64,000 bases of DNA from Lachnoclostridium sp. Lineage in GTDB: Bacteria > Bacillota > Clostridia > Lachnospirales > Lachnospiraceae. Positions 17,094-24,940 of this stretch are shown here, piece by piece. The translations under genes were made by a program, and so were the position numbers. The notes under the pieces are model-generated. The model was not told the DNA's origin. It made no database searches and saw only the letters and a list, made by a program, of their open reading frames with translations. Position 1 is the stretch's first letter. Each line of letters opens with the position of its first letter. The stretch lies in NCBI GenBank assembly GCA_023665475.1, contig JAMPEB010000002.1:62001-126000 (forward strand). The letters run 5' to 3'.

Positions 17094-17951
17094 TTACTCC
17101 TCCTGTACTTTTTCAGGCAGTTCCAATGTAATGCGCCCTAATCTTCCGCTTCTGAAATCCTCCAAAAGAATGGATGCTGCTCTCTCCAAGTCAAGCTGTT
17201 CATTCTTTCTGTAGCATTTCCTACTCTCGGCAATCATGGACAGAATATCCGCCTCTTTTCCTGTCGTTTCTATTTCATAACGCCCCGCAACCGCCTCCGG
17301 ATACCGCTCTTTCAGCGTGCCGATAAGGTCACAGGCAAGCTCTTCCGCTATCATGATTTCATCATTCATGGAACCGATAAAGGCAAGCTTCATTCCCATC
17401 TGCTGGTCCTCAAATTTGGGCCAGAGAATCCCCGGCGTATCCAAAAGCTCCAGATTTTTGTTCAACCGAATCCATTGCTTCCCTTTGGTGACTCCGGGCT
17501 TATTGCCGGTCTTGGTACACGCTTTTCCCGCAAAGGAATTGATAAATGTGGATTTCCCCACATTGGGAATTCCCGCCACCATGGCACGCACCGGACGATT
17601 CACAATTCCCCGCCTTTTATCTCTCTCTATTTTTTCCTTACAGGCTTCCTGCACCAGCGTCTGGACGGTTTTCACGCCTTTTCCCGATTTGGAATTCAAT
17701 TCCTGCACATAAGCGCCCTGTTTTTCAAAATATTCCATCCACTGCTGACTGCTTTTCGGGTCCGCAAGATCTGCTTTATTCAACAGGACAATCCTGCTTT
17801 TATTTCTGCCCATTTCATTGATGTCAGGATTGCGGCTGCTTAAAGGAATCCTTGCATCCACCAGCTCAATGATCAGATCCACTAATTTTATATTCTCCTG
17901 CATCATGCGCTTGGCTTTTGTCATATGTCCGGGATACCACTGATAATTCAT
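17094..17951 (-). CDS. rbgA: Ribosome biogenesis GTPase A
   Basis: RbgA (YlqF) is a circularly permuted GTPase for late 50S assembly. The motif order is NKADL (G4, about residue 58), then GIPNVGKSTFINSF (G1, about 127), then DTPG (G3, about 174), followed by an RNA-binding C-terminal domain. The N-terminal NYQWYPGHMTKAKRMM is family-specific. It overlaps the upstream signal peptidase gene by 4 bases and is followed by two more, so ribosome assembly and secretion genes are co-expressed here. Confidence 0.97.
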   Translation of the reverse strand: MNYQWYPGHMTKAKRMMQENIKLVDLIIELVDARIPLSSRNPDINEMGRNKSRIVLLNKADLADPKSSQQWMEYFEKQGAYVQELNSKSGKGVKTVQTLVQEACKEKIERDKRRGIVNRPVRAMVAGIPNVGKSTFINSFAGKACTKTGNKPGVTKGKQWIRLNKNLELLDTPGILWPKFEDQQMGMKLAFIGSMNDEIMIAEELACDLIGTLKERYPEAVAGRYEIETTGKEADILSMIAESRKCYRKNEQLDLERAASILLEDFRSGRLGRITLELPEKVQEE

Positions 17952-18526
17952 TTTACAAACCCGATTCCGTTATCTTCTTTGCCCAGATGGAACCATACCT
18001 TTCCTATAATGTTGTCTTTTCTCACCGGACCTATATTTGCCGAGCGGCTGTCCTCACTGTTATTCGGATTATCCCCCATACAGAAATACTCCTCGTTTTG
18101 CAGGATAAACTCTTCATCCGCAATCCCCGCATCCAGAATTTTTTCTGTGGTCCACTTACTTTCCTGTCCGTTTACATATAAAACGCCCTCCGATACCCAG
18201 ACTTTGTCGCCGGGCACCGCCAAAACCCTTTTGGTGTGATAATGGGAGTTTTCATTGCCGTTTGGCAGAAAAATAACCACATCCCCGCTTCTCGGAGACG
18301 AAATCACATAGATAAAACGATCTACAAATATCTTCTCCCCGTTATACAGAGAAGGTTCCATGGAAACTCCCACCACATTGGTCGTCATTCCAAAAAAATA
18401 AGTAATTACCCCCGCAAGAAAAACAGCCAGAAAAACGCAAAAAATCCAACTGAACACTTCCTTGACAATGGCAATGTTAATCTTCTTTCTTTTCTTGTAA
18501 AAGCTGAGTCCACTACTGCGTGCCAT
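17948..18526 (-). CDS. lepB: Type I signal peptidase, copy 1 in the run (divergent)
   Basis: The start at 18526 (MARSSGLSFYKKRKK) follows AAAGGAATCGGT, giving 192 residues. A basic cytoplasmic tail precedes one membrane anchor (about 24-46). Catalytic serine 55 lies in VVGVSMEPSL, lysine 99 in HTKRVLAVPGD, and GDNPNNSEDSR near residue 152. It is clearly more distant from the two downstream copies than they are from each other. It is the first gene behind the extended -10 promoter near 18566. Confidence 0.95.
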   Translation of the reverse strand: MARSSGLSFYKKRKKINIAIVKEVFSWIFCVFLAVFLAGVITYFFGMTTNVVGVSMEPSLYNGEKIFVDRFIYVISSPRSGDVVIFLPNGNENSHYHTKRVLAVPGDKVWVSEGVLYVNGQESKWTTEKILDAGIADEEFILQNEEYFCMGDNPNNSEDSRSANIGPVRKDNIIGKVWFHLGKEDNGIGFVK

Positions 18527-18563
18527 ACCGATTCCTTTGTAAATTTTAATACGAAGCAAAATC

Positions 18564-18572
18564 ATTATACCA
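18564..18572 (-). promoter_or_regulatory. Extended -10 promoter for the lepB-rbgA run
   Basis: On the minus strand TGGTATAAT (TATAAT at 18569-18564) forms a TGnTATAAT extended -10 without a convincing -35 box. It lies just downstream of the rplS terminator and about 40 bases before the first lepB start. Confidence 0.65.
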
Positions 18573-18588
18573 TATTTCCCACCAATAG

Positions 18589-18634
18589 AAAAGGGCAATT
18601 ATCACGGTAGTCCTACCGGAAATTGCCCTCTCCA
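18589..18634 (-). terminator. Rho-independent terminator of rplS
   Basis: On the minus strand AGGGCAATT pairs with AATTGCCCT around an inner GGTAG/CTACC helix, followed by TTTTCT. It directly follows the rplS stop codon. Confidence 0.8.
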
Positions 18635-18643
18635 ATGTTCGCA

Positions 18644-18991
18644 TTATTTTACGATTTCTTTGACCTTTGCTCTCTTACCAACACGGCTTCTTAAATAGTT
18701 CAGTTTAGCGCGTCTCACTTTACCGCGTCTCACCACTTCGATTTTCTCTACATTGGGAGAATGCAACGGCCATGTTTTCTCCACGCCCACGCCGTTTGAA
18801 ATCTTACGGACAGTAAAGGTCTCCCGGTTGCTTCCGCCCTGTCTCTTCAGGACAATCCCTTCAAAAACCTGTACTCTCTCTCTGTTTCCTTCCTTAATCT
18901 TACCGTAAACCTTTACGGTATCGCCAACAGAAAAGGTATCCACTGTTTCCTTCATCTGTTCGGCTTCGATTTCTCTGATAATATCACTCAT
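18644..18991 (-). CDS. rplS: 50S ribosomal protein L19
   Basis: L19 sits at the 30S-50S interface. The 115-residue protein has [29 protein letters not shown] and the conserved [36 protein letters not shown] stretch across residues 65-100. The start follows GAAGGAGGCTCGAC. It has its own promoter, structured leader and terminator. The usual trmD/rimM neighbours are not here. Confidence 0.98.
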   Translation of the reverse strand: MSDIIREIEAEQMKETVDTFSVGDTVKVYGKIKEGNRERVQVFEGIVLKRQGGSNRETFTVRKISNGVGVEKTWPLHSPNVEKIEVVRRGKVRRAKLNYLRSRVGKRAKVKEIVK

Positions 18992-19064
18992 GTCGAGCCT
19001 CCTTCATAAAATGGATGTTCTTAATACACCTGTGTAACAGAGGACCATCTCGTTTTCGCAACAT
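18992..19064 (-). promoter_or_regulatory. Candidate L19 autoregulatory mRNA leader
   Basis: The leader of about 70 nt from the promoter to the rplS start contains GATGGTCC, CCTCTGTTACACAGG (a short hairpin) and GTATTAAGAACATCC, which resembles the L19 leader motif of low-GC Gram-positive bacteria. Such leaders let excess L19 repress its own synthesis. The match is from memory of the motif and was not scored with a covariance model. Confidence 0.55.
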
Positions 19065-19068
19065 GAAA

Positions 19069-19097
19069 AGTCTACCACATTGGGCGCATAATTGCAA
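19069..19097 (-). promoter_or_regulatory. Sigma-A promoter of rplS
   Basis: On the minus strand TTGCAA (19097-19092) and TAGACT (19074-19069) are separated by 17 bases. The -35 box begins only 9 bases after the stop of the upstream zinc-ribbon gene. Confidence 0.75.
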
Positions 19098-19105
19098 GAA
19101 CTTTT

Positions 19106-19408
19106 TTATTCTTCCGCCTTTGCCCCGCATTTTCCGCAAAAAACGACATTTCCGGAAAGCTCTGTCCCACACTGACTACAGAACTTTTTTGCCCGGAAGG
19201 GGACTTCTCCCGAATAAGCCTGTATTCTTTCCCCTGCTCCGGAAACCGCAGATTGATTTCCTTTTATGAAAAATAAATAAACATATGCAGCAATCAACCC
19301 GAGATAACATACAATCCATAATATATCGGACAATGTTCCCATAGTGCCGAAGCCTTGTATGGCGTGAACCGCTTCCTCAATATCCATACTTCCCATAATC
19401 GTTCTCAT
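19106..19408 (-). CDS. Small membrane protein with C-terminal zinc ribbon
   Basis: About 100 residues. The start at 19408 (MRTIMGSMDIEE) is chosen because GGAG lies six bases upstream; four extra codons are possible. One membrane segment (ILWIVCYLGLIAAYVYLFF, about 30-48) is followed by a zinc ribbon FCSQCGTELSGNVVFCGKCG with two CXXC pairs. It is the last gene of an uncharacterised operon with a YccF-domain protein and another zinc-ribbon protein. No specific function can be given. Confidence 0.75.
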   Translation of the reverse strand: MRTIMGSMDIEEAVHAIQGFGTMGTLSDILWIVCYLGLIAAYVYLFFIKGNQSAVSGAGERIQAYSGEVPFRAKKFCSQCGTELSGNVVFCGKCGAKAEE

Positions 19409-19481
19409 AATTCTCTCCATTCCGCCGCTTTTCGGTTAGCGGCATAAACAATCTCATTTTCCTTGTAACCGTACAAATGAA

Positions 19482-20561
19482 TCAAAAGATGATGCTGACA
19501 ATATGGGGCAGAATTTGAACAGCCAGCACTGCCGCCACAAATATCCTGTTCCTCTTTATCATACCCAGCAAAGCTGCCGCAAGCAATACCGGAGTCACCA
19601 TGCCGACTCCGTAAAACAGTCCCCAAAAGCTCCGGGTCACAATCAATCCCACAACCGCGCTTATCACACCCAGCGCCGCCGTTATATATTCCAGAAACGG
19701 CAGAATCCACGCCATAGCGCTATTATGATACAGTTTTGCCTCCATTTGCGTCAGCAGCTCGTCAAATGCCATTTCCTTCTCTTTTGCCAAAACACTTTCT
19801 TTTGTCACTTTTTGTCTGTTGCTCAAAGAAAATGCTCCGGCGCTGACGGCTGCCGCAGTAGCCGTCAAGGCTTTCTCTCCGCTTTCCGCAACCGCCGATA
19901 TAGCCTTTCCTCCGCTTTCCGTAATCACTGATATCGTTTTTCCTCCGCTCTCTTTGATGTTTTCCAGTATCTGACTCGGCTGTGCGGTATTCTGCTGCGG
20001 CTGCTGAAAAGTCTGGCTCACCGGAATTTCCTGTGGCGTGACCGTCACCGGTATTGCCTGTTGTGATGTAATCTGCTGTGGCATATCTGCCTGAGGTGGC
20101 ATCATTCCCTGATTGAACGGGGCTGCATTCATCATCCTTTGCATTTTCAGCGCATCCGCCTCTTCCTTTGTAATAACCTTTGCTCCTATGGGCCAGAGCA
20201 GAAATATACTGCTTCTGGCAATCACCACAGCAAACGGTATTCCGATAATCGTGATTGCGCATACTATCATAGCTCCGATATTAGCAATAAAAGCAATAAT
20301 CCCGAACGGCAGCCACAAAATATTGGCTATTACTCCTCCCACGCGCCGAATCGTCGAAACATTTTCCTTGCCCTTTAAATCAGTTTCCCTTATGATTACC
20401 TTTCCAAAGGGAAATGTCATCAGTTTTGCGTACTGGAACAAAGCCTTCCCGATAGGAATGCCGATGATTGTGATGCACCACAATATTCCGAGAAGTCCAT
20501 ACACCAGAAAGTTCCACCATCCAAAAAATATAAACCAAAGAATATTTCCTAACAATGCCAT
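19482..20561 (-). CDS. YccF-domain membrane protein with long C-terminal extension
   Basis: The N-terminal 130 residues contain two YccF-like units, NILWFIFFGWWNFLVYGLLG and NILWLPFGIIAFIANIGAM, each followed by an ITIIGIP(I/F) helix; YccF proteins are inner-membrane proteins of unknown role. The middle (about 150-200) is rich in Gln, Pro and Met, then come two GGK(T/A)IS(V/A) repeats and three hydrophobic spans at the C-terminus (about 275-355). The 359-residue length is about twice that of a plain YccF protein. The start follows AAAGGAGAAAATTAAA. Confidence 0.75.
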   Translation of the reverse strand: MALLGNILWFIFFGWWNFLVYGLLGILWCITIIGIPIGKALFQYAKLMTFPFGKVIIRETDLKGKENVSTIRRVGGVIANILWLPFGIIAFIANIGAMIVCAITIIGIPFAVVIARSSIFLLWPIGAKVITKEEADALKMQRMMNAAPFNQGMMPPQADMPQQITSQQAIPVTVTPQEIPVSQTFQQPQQNTAQPSQILENIKESGGKTISVITESGGKAISAVAESGEKALTATAAAVSAGAFSLSNRQKVTKESVLAKEKEMAFDELLTQMEAKLYHNSAMAWILPFLEYITAALGVISAVVGLIVTRSFWGLFYGVGMVTPVLLAAALLGMIKRNRIFVAAVLAVQILPHIVSIIF

Positions 20562-20580
20562 TTTAATTTTCTCCTTTTGT

Positions 20581-21018
20581 CTACTTCAGCTTATTTCCGC
20601 ATCCCGTGCAGAAAATCATTCCTTCATCGTACGGTTTTCCGCATTTCTCGCATATGTATGGGTTCAGTTCCGTAGTGGGGAACAACTCTTCCAGCCTTTC
20701 CCCGCATTTATTGCAGAACAAACTGTCAAGAACCAGAATATTCCCGCATTTTTCGCATTTTCGCAGACCCTGTACCGCCAATTTTCTTTTTTCTAAAATA
20801 TCGATTTCTTCCTCCATCCTCCGCACTTCCTTCAATGGTTCCTCAAAGATCGTGCCCGCGGCATTGTTTGCATCATTGGAATCCACATATAATTGTCCGA
20901 TATAAGCAATCATTTCCTGCTTTTTTTGTTCCAGCACCGATGCCTGTCTGTCCAATTCCTCTATTTCCGGCGAAACGGCGCCGCCTGCCTGTGTTTTTCC
21001 TGCATCCCATAATCCCAT
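20581..21018 (-). CDS. Double zinc-ribbon protein
   Basis: The 145-residue protein has an N-terminal helical half (EIEELDRQASVLEQKKQEM) and a C-terminal double zinc ribbon with four CXXC pairs: CEKCG, CNKCG, CEKCG and CTGCG. There is no membrane segment. Double zinc ribbons often act as protein-binding adaptors, but nothing here identifies a partner beyond the operon. The start follows AAAGGAGAGATACT. Confidence 0.75.
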   Translation of the reverse strand: MGLWDAGKTQAGGAVSPEIEELDRQASVLEQKKQEMIAYIGQLYVDSNDANNAAGTIFEEPLKEVRRMEEEIDILEKRKLAVQGLRKCEKCGNILVLDSLFCNKCGERLEELFPTTELNPYICEKCGKPYDEGMIFCTGCGNKLK

Positions 21019-21067
21019 AGTATCTCTCCTTTGCCCTATAATAAATTTGCCTTTGCATCCAAAAGCC

Positions 21068-21427
21068 TCAATTGTTTAATTCCTGCTCCAGCTCTTCACA
21101 CTTTATCTTGTATTCCTGTTCTAATTCCCATTTATATTGTTTGATCGCATTTTTACTGTAGAAAAACGCTCCCGCATTGATGCCTATTCCCAGCAAAAGA
21201 AACAAAAAACATACTGCGGCCGCTTTTTTCCTGCGTTTCCTGTTTTCCTTTTCCAAGACTTCACACTCTTTCAAAATCCGTCCGGTTTCACCCTGCAAAT
21301 TGCAGCAGGAATCTTCCACCGTCTTCTTTTTCTGCCTGCTTTCTTCAAGATTGCGTCGGGCGTTTTCCAACTGTGTGTAGATATCTTCCGCCGCATGGGC
21401 GGCATTCTTTCTCTTAAAAATACCCAT
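21068..21427 (-). CDS. Small coiled-coil membrane protein of unknown function
   Basis: The 119-residue protein has a long charged coiled coil (about residues 10-68, containing QLENARRNLEESRQKKK), one membrane segment (AAAVCFLFLLLGIGINAGAFF) and a second charged helix. It starts 10 bases after the 589-residue gene, behind ACGGAGGAAAC. I do not recognise the family. Its position suggests a scaffold or partner of the larger membrane protein. Confidence 0.65.
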   Translation of the reverse strand: MGIFKRKNAAHAAEDIYTQLENARRNLEESRQKKKTVEDSCCNLQGETGRILKECEVLEKENRKRRKKAAAVCFLFLLLGIGINAGAFFYSKNAIKQYKWELEQEYKIKCEELEQELNN

Positions 21428-21437
21428 GTTTCCTCCG

Positions 21438-23207
21438 TCAGTAATCTGAAATCATTACACTTGCATTCACAGAAACGGTATAGGTTGTATGTCCGCTCAA
21501 AAAGTTCTTCTTACTGCCTTCCGCTTCGCACAATATCAGGTCATTTTTTTCATACATCGGACAGTCTGCCAGATTCAACCTTGCTTCCCCTGTGCAGTCG
21601 GCATTATCCCGCTTAAATTCCATATGTCCCTGCATCATTCCTGAACTGTCACTGTTCCACAAAAATTCATATTCGTAAATTCCCTCCGCTTTTTTCACGG
21701 ATAGAAAAGTGCTTTCCATTTCCGGATGATTCCAATCCACCTGCTCATCGGTGGTAATCTTTACCCTTTTCACACTGTCACGCTCCGCCACCAGCGTTTT
21801 TTTATCTGTTACAAACATAGCCGGCACAAAGGAATTATCCGCCAGATACTTTAAGGTATACTTTATCGGGACGGAATTAGAAGCAGGCGCATCCGTACAA
21901 ACAAAATCATTGATCCGGCTTTCTATGCTGTCTTTATCCCCTGCGCCGTTCCAAAGCTCATCCCACCACTTCCCGATGCCAAGTTTTTGGGATGAAGTAT
22001 CTGTAATGATGCCCGCATCTTTTTGTTCTCCGCCATATTGATAAAGATGGGATGTAAGGTTCAATTCCTTGCAGACTGTCCCGATACTCACCAAATCCGC
22101 GGATATGACGCCCCCTATTTTATTGCTTAGCTTTGCGCTGAGTTCCTCGCTGCTTATATTACCGGAAACCAGCACCACCACTACCCGTCCGTAATCCACG
22201 GAAGATATATATGCCGGCTCATAATCCCCAAGCGCTGTCATATCTGCGCCGTCCTTAAAATATTCCGCCGCGCTCTTTTTCGGTTCGGCGCTGACCGTAT
22301 AATGGGTCTGCCTATAAATGACTGCTGCGCAAGAAGTCTCTTCTTGACTTGTTTTTTCAAAATCAATGCTGATGCCTAATGTCTGTATTCCCAAGCCCGC
22401 CTTTAATTCTTCGGAGCTTTTATACACTTCCATAACATAATCCCATTGTTTTGCAGGCTTTCCCTCATTTCTCCCGGCGCAGTCATCCAAAAATGCCATA
22501 GTGCCCTGATAGCTCACATTCTCTATTTCCGCAGAACCTCCCCCCGCCTGATTGCTTGTCAGATACATTGGGGTTCTGTCTAAAGGCAGAAGGGTATAAT
22601 CCGCCGTCCCCCGAAAAAGTGAATCCCCTTTTATCACAGCGCCTGGAAATATTACCGTATTTCCGCTGTCTAAAATGGTATAACCGCCTTTCATTTCATA
22701 TATCTGCGTATCGGTAAGGCACATCATCGGGCCGAAGCTTTCCTCTTTTATGCCTTTTTCCACTCTGTCCAAAGAAGCGATATAAGAATTCATCTCTTCA
22801 TGGTTCTCTCTACTCAGTCTGGCGTCCGCCGGAAATCTTGCATTCCGCATTTCTTCCTTACACTTATTGAAATAACCGCTTAACTTATCTGTCTTCCACA
22901 GTCTGTACTCCGCATCATATTTCTGCGCCGTCTGTGTTCTTTCCTTTTTTATGTAATCCCACTGCCCGAAAAATCCCCGAAAGCTTACCGTACACATCAG
23001 GCATATCGCAAACAGGCATATACCATATGTCCTTGCTTTGCTTTTCCTCAATTTTTTCTTTTGCCTTAACGCTTTCCAATATTGAGTGTTTAATTGTGCC
23101 TCCGCAGAAGAAGCGTTTTTTATCTGTTGCTCCAGCGCAATCTGCTCTTCATATATTTTCTGAATTTCCTGACGCAGCGCCTCTTCTTCCTGATTGTTAT
23201 TATCCAT
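21438..23207 (-). CDS. Large single-pass membrane protein of unknown function, first gene of the zinc-ribbon/YccF operon
   Basis: The 589-residue protein has an N-terminal cytoplasmic coiled coil (EALRQEIQKIYEEQIALEQQ, about 8-28), one membrane segment near residues 61-80 (GICLFAICLMCTVSF) and an exported region of about 500 residues rich in beta-type sequence, with no recognised domain. It ends TTYTVSVNASVMISDY. It is the first gene after the G-tract promoter at 23288-23315. The ribosome site (GGAAGG, about 12 bases away) is weak. Confidence 0.7.
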   Translation of the reverse strand: MDNNNQEEEALRQEIQKIYEEQIALEQQIKNASSAEAQLNTQYWKALRQKKKLRKSKARTYGICLFAICLMCTVSFRGFFGQWDYIKKERTQTAQKYDAEYRLWKTDKLSGYFNKCKEEMRNARFPADARLSRENHEEMNSYIASLDRVEKGIKEESFGPMMCLTDTQIYEMKGGYTILDSGNTVIFPGAVIKGDSLFRGTADYTLLPLDRTPMYLTSNQAGGGSAEIENVSYQGTMAFLDDCAGRNEGKPAKQWDYVMEVYKSSEELKAGLGIQTLGISIDFEKTSQEETSCAAVIYRQTHYTVSAEPKKSAAEYFKDGADMTALGDYEPAYISSVDYGRVVVVLVSGNISSEELSAKLSNKIGGVISADLVSIGTVCKELNLTSHLYQYGGEQKDAGIITDTSSQKLGIGKWWDELWNGAGDKDSIESRINDFVCTDAPASNSVPIKYTLKYLADNSFVPAMFVTDKKTLVAERDSVKRVKITTDEQVDWNHPEMESTFLSVKKAEGIYEYEFLWNSDSSGMMQGHMEFKRDNADCTGEARLNLADCPMYEKNDLILCEAEGSKKNFLSGHTTYTVSVNASVMISDY

Positions 23208-23287
23208 CGTTCTTTACAATCCTTCCTCCAGCCGCTTTCTCGGTAATGCCTCTTATTGATTTTCCTACATTTCATATAACCTGATTT

Positions 23288-23315
23288 AGTTTACCCCCCC
23301 GGATTGTTTTGTCAA
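23288..23315 (-). promoter_or_regulatory. Promoter with a 7-G tract in the spacer (zinc-ribbon/YccF operon)
   Basis: On the minus strand TTGACA (23315-23310) and TAAACT (23293-23288) are separated by 16 bases, of which the last seven, next to the -10 box, are all G (23300-23294). A change of one G would move the spacing toward or away from the optimal 17, a known route to phase-variable transcription. Confidence 0.75.
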
Positions 23316-23412
23316 CTCTTTTTTTGAGTTTCCCGAAATAGTTTCCCGAAATATTCCGCCTTTGCTCCTTATTTACCAATAGCAATGTCCATGGCAAAGC
23401 GCAAACTTCCCC

Positions 23413-23441
23413 TTGACTCCCTCCCCTACCCATGTTACTAT
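23413..23441 (+). promoter_or_regulatory. Sigma-A promoter of the Rpn-type nuclease gene
   Basis: TTGACT at 23413-23418 and TACTAT at 23436-23441 are separated by 17 bases; the start codon lies 33 bases further. It diverges from the G-tract promoter about 100 bases away. Confidence 0.7.
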
Positions 23442-23474
23442 CTTTTTAGGATTCCTCTGGGATTGGAGGAACTT

Positions 23475-24404
23475 ATGCAACCAAATACACAAAAGAAAAC
23501 AGTGCAGGAAACGGTTTTAGATGGAAAAACCGTGCAGAAAAATCCCATACGCCGCAAAACCCTGCAGGAGCTTACCCTGAAGGACAACTTTCTCTTCGCC
23601 GCCGTCATGTCCGACCCGGAGAACTGCCGGCAGCTTCTGGAACTGGCGCTGGGTCTTGAAATCGAGCGGGTGGAAATCGACACCGAAAAGAGCATCATCT
23701 ACCACCCCGAATACAGGGGCGTGCGCCTCGATGTATACGCAAGGGACGAACACCATACCCGCTTCAATGTGGAGATGCAGATAGCGAATCAGGCTTTGGA
23801 AAAGCGCGTCCGCTACTACCATTCCCAGATGGACATGGAACTGCTGCTGTCCGGCACGCCTTACGAGACTCTGCCCGACTGCTATGTGCTGTTCATCTGC
23901 GACTTTGACCCTTTCGGGGCGGGAAAATACCGCTACACGCTAAAGCATGTCTTTGCAGAGGATGAAAGCCACTGCTATTCCGACGGCAGCCACACAGTGT
24001 TCCTCAGCACAAAGGGACATAATGTGGATGAAGTACCTGTTCCATTAGTCAACTTCTTAAAATATGCCGCCGCGGGACTGAATGAGAGCACGGCGGATTT
24101 CGGGGATGAGTTCGTGGCGAAACTGCAACAATCGGTAAGGGCAATCAAAGCTGACAGGGAGATAGGAGGTCGTTATATGCTGTTTGAAGAACTGCTGCAG
24201 AATGAACACAGGGACGGATTTGCCGAAGGAAAAACGGAAGGTCTTGCTGAAGGAGAGGTGAGAGGGCTTGCCAAAGGTGAAACAAAAGGCAGGCGGGAAA
24301 TGCGAACGGAAATGCTCTCGCAAATAGAGCAGATCTGCGAAGGTTTTCCCGAAGAAATCCGCTTGCAGATTTTGTCTGCATTGGAAAGCAATGCAGAAGA
24401 ATAA
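23475..24404 (+). CDS. Rpn-family PD-(D/E)XK nuclease / putative transposase-like protein
   Basis: The start at 23475 (MQPNTQKK) follows TTGGAGGAACTT. The 309-residue protein matches the Rpn/PDDEXK_2 group: TLKDNFLFAAVMSDPENC, then RGVRLDVYARDEHHTRFNVEMQIANQ, where RLDVYA and NVEMQ carry the D...ExQ nuclease residues, and RYYHSQMDMELL. The C-terminus (EGKTEGLAEGEVRGLAKGE) is a charged repeat common in this group. Rpn proteins promote RecA-independent recombination in E. coli. The base composition looks higher in GC than its neighbours, which suggests acquisition. No terminal inverted repeats were seen. Confidence 0.85.
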   Translation: MQPNTQKKTVQETVLDGKTVQKNPIRRKTLQELTLKDNFLFAAVMSDPENCRQLLELALGLEIERVEIDTEKSIIYHPEYRGVRLDVYARDEHHTRFNVEMQIANQALEKRVRYYHSQMDMELLLSGTPYETLPDCYVLFICDFDPFGAGKYRYTLKHVFAEDESHCYSDGSHTVFLSTKGHNVDEVPVPLVNFLKYAAAGLNESTADFGDEFVAKLQQSVRAIKADREIGGRYMLFEELLQNEHRDGFAEGKTEGLAEGEVRGLAKGETKGRREMRTEMLSQIEQICEGFPEEIRLQILSALESNAEE

Positions 24405-24481
24405 CCACCGCCAGATTTTTATTTCTAAATTTCTATTCTGAAAAGATTTCTTTTTTCAAAACATTACCCTAAAACTATTGT

Positions 24482-24520
24482 CGGGTCTGTCCGGCAAAAA
24501 ACGACATACCGGAAGACCCG
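24482..24520 (+). terminator. Hairpin downstream of the Rpn-type gene
   Basis: CGGGTCTGTCCGG (24482-24494) pairs with CCGGAAGACCCG (24509-24520) apart from a mismatch, around an A-rich loop. No long T tail follows, so termination strength is uncertain. It separates convergent genes. Confidence 0.5.
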
Positions 24521-24570
24521 CAGCATCTTTCAGAGGAATCCTGATAAGTTAAAACTCCTTTTTTCCATCT

Positions 24571-24915
24571 TTATTTAAGCTCTTTACTCTTATACTCCAG
24601 TATCAATATATCTTCTTCAAAATATTCGTATTCAGATTCTGTTAAAATTTTTTTCATATCTATTTGACCCAAAATCAAGAAAACTTTATTCATATTTTCG
24701 ATATCGTATTCGTTTAATTGTAAATCATGTCTTAATTTTAATCTTAAAATTGAAGAAAGTGCAACTGCACATTCTGCCCCATCTTCATTAATATATTCAG
24801 CAAAAGCCTCATAACACATTCCGGCAGACTGTTCATATGAATAACCATTTTGCAATATTTCACTATAAAAGCTATCAACAATCAAAAATTTTAACTCAAA
24901 AAAATTAATTAACAT
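24571..24915 (-). CDS. Small protein resembling Imm3-type immunity proteins
   Basis: The 114-residue acidic, AT-rich protein has FYSEILQNGYSYEQSAGMCYEAFAEYI at about residues 17-43, a pattern that recalls the polymorphic-toxin immunity family Imm3 (helical, acidic), but the match is weak and by eye only. It begins 25 bases after the YD-repeat lipoprotein gene, the position an immunity gene takes behind its toxin. No toxin domain is present upstream, so it could be an orphan immunity gene or something unrelated. Confidence 0.55.
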   Translation of the reverse strand: MLINFFELKFLIVDSFYSEILQNGYSYEQSAGMCYEAFAEYINEDGAECAVALSSILRLKLRHDLQLNEYDIENMNKVFLILGQIDMKKILTESEYEYFEEDILILEYKSKELK

Positions 24916-24940
24916 TCCTTTTTCTCTTTTGTTTTGTATA

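Noticed and set aside
23475..24404. Rpn gene as an insertion sequence
   Set aside because: No flanking terminal inverted repeats or target duplications were visible; only the protein family suggests mobility.
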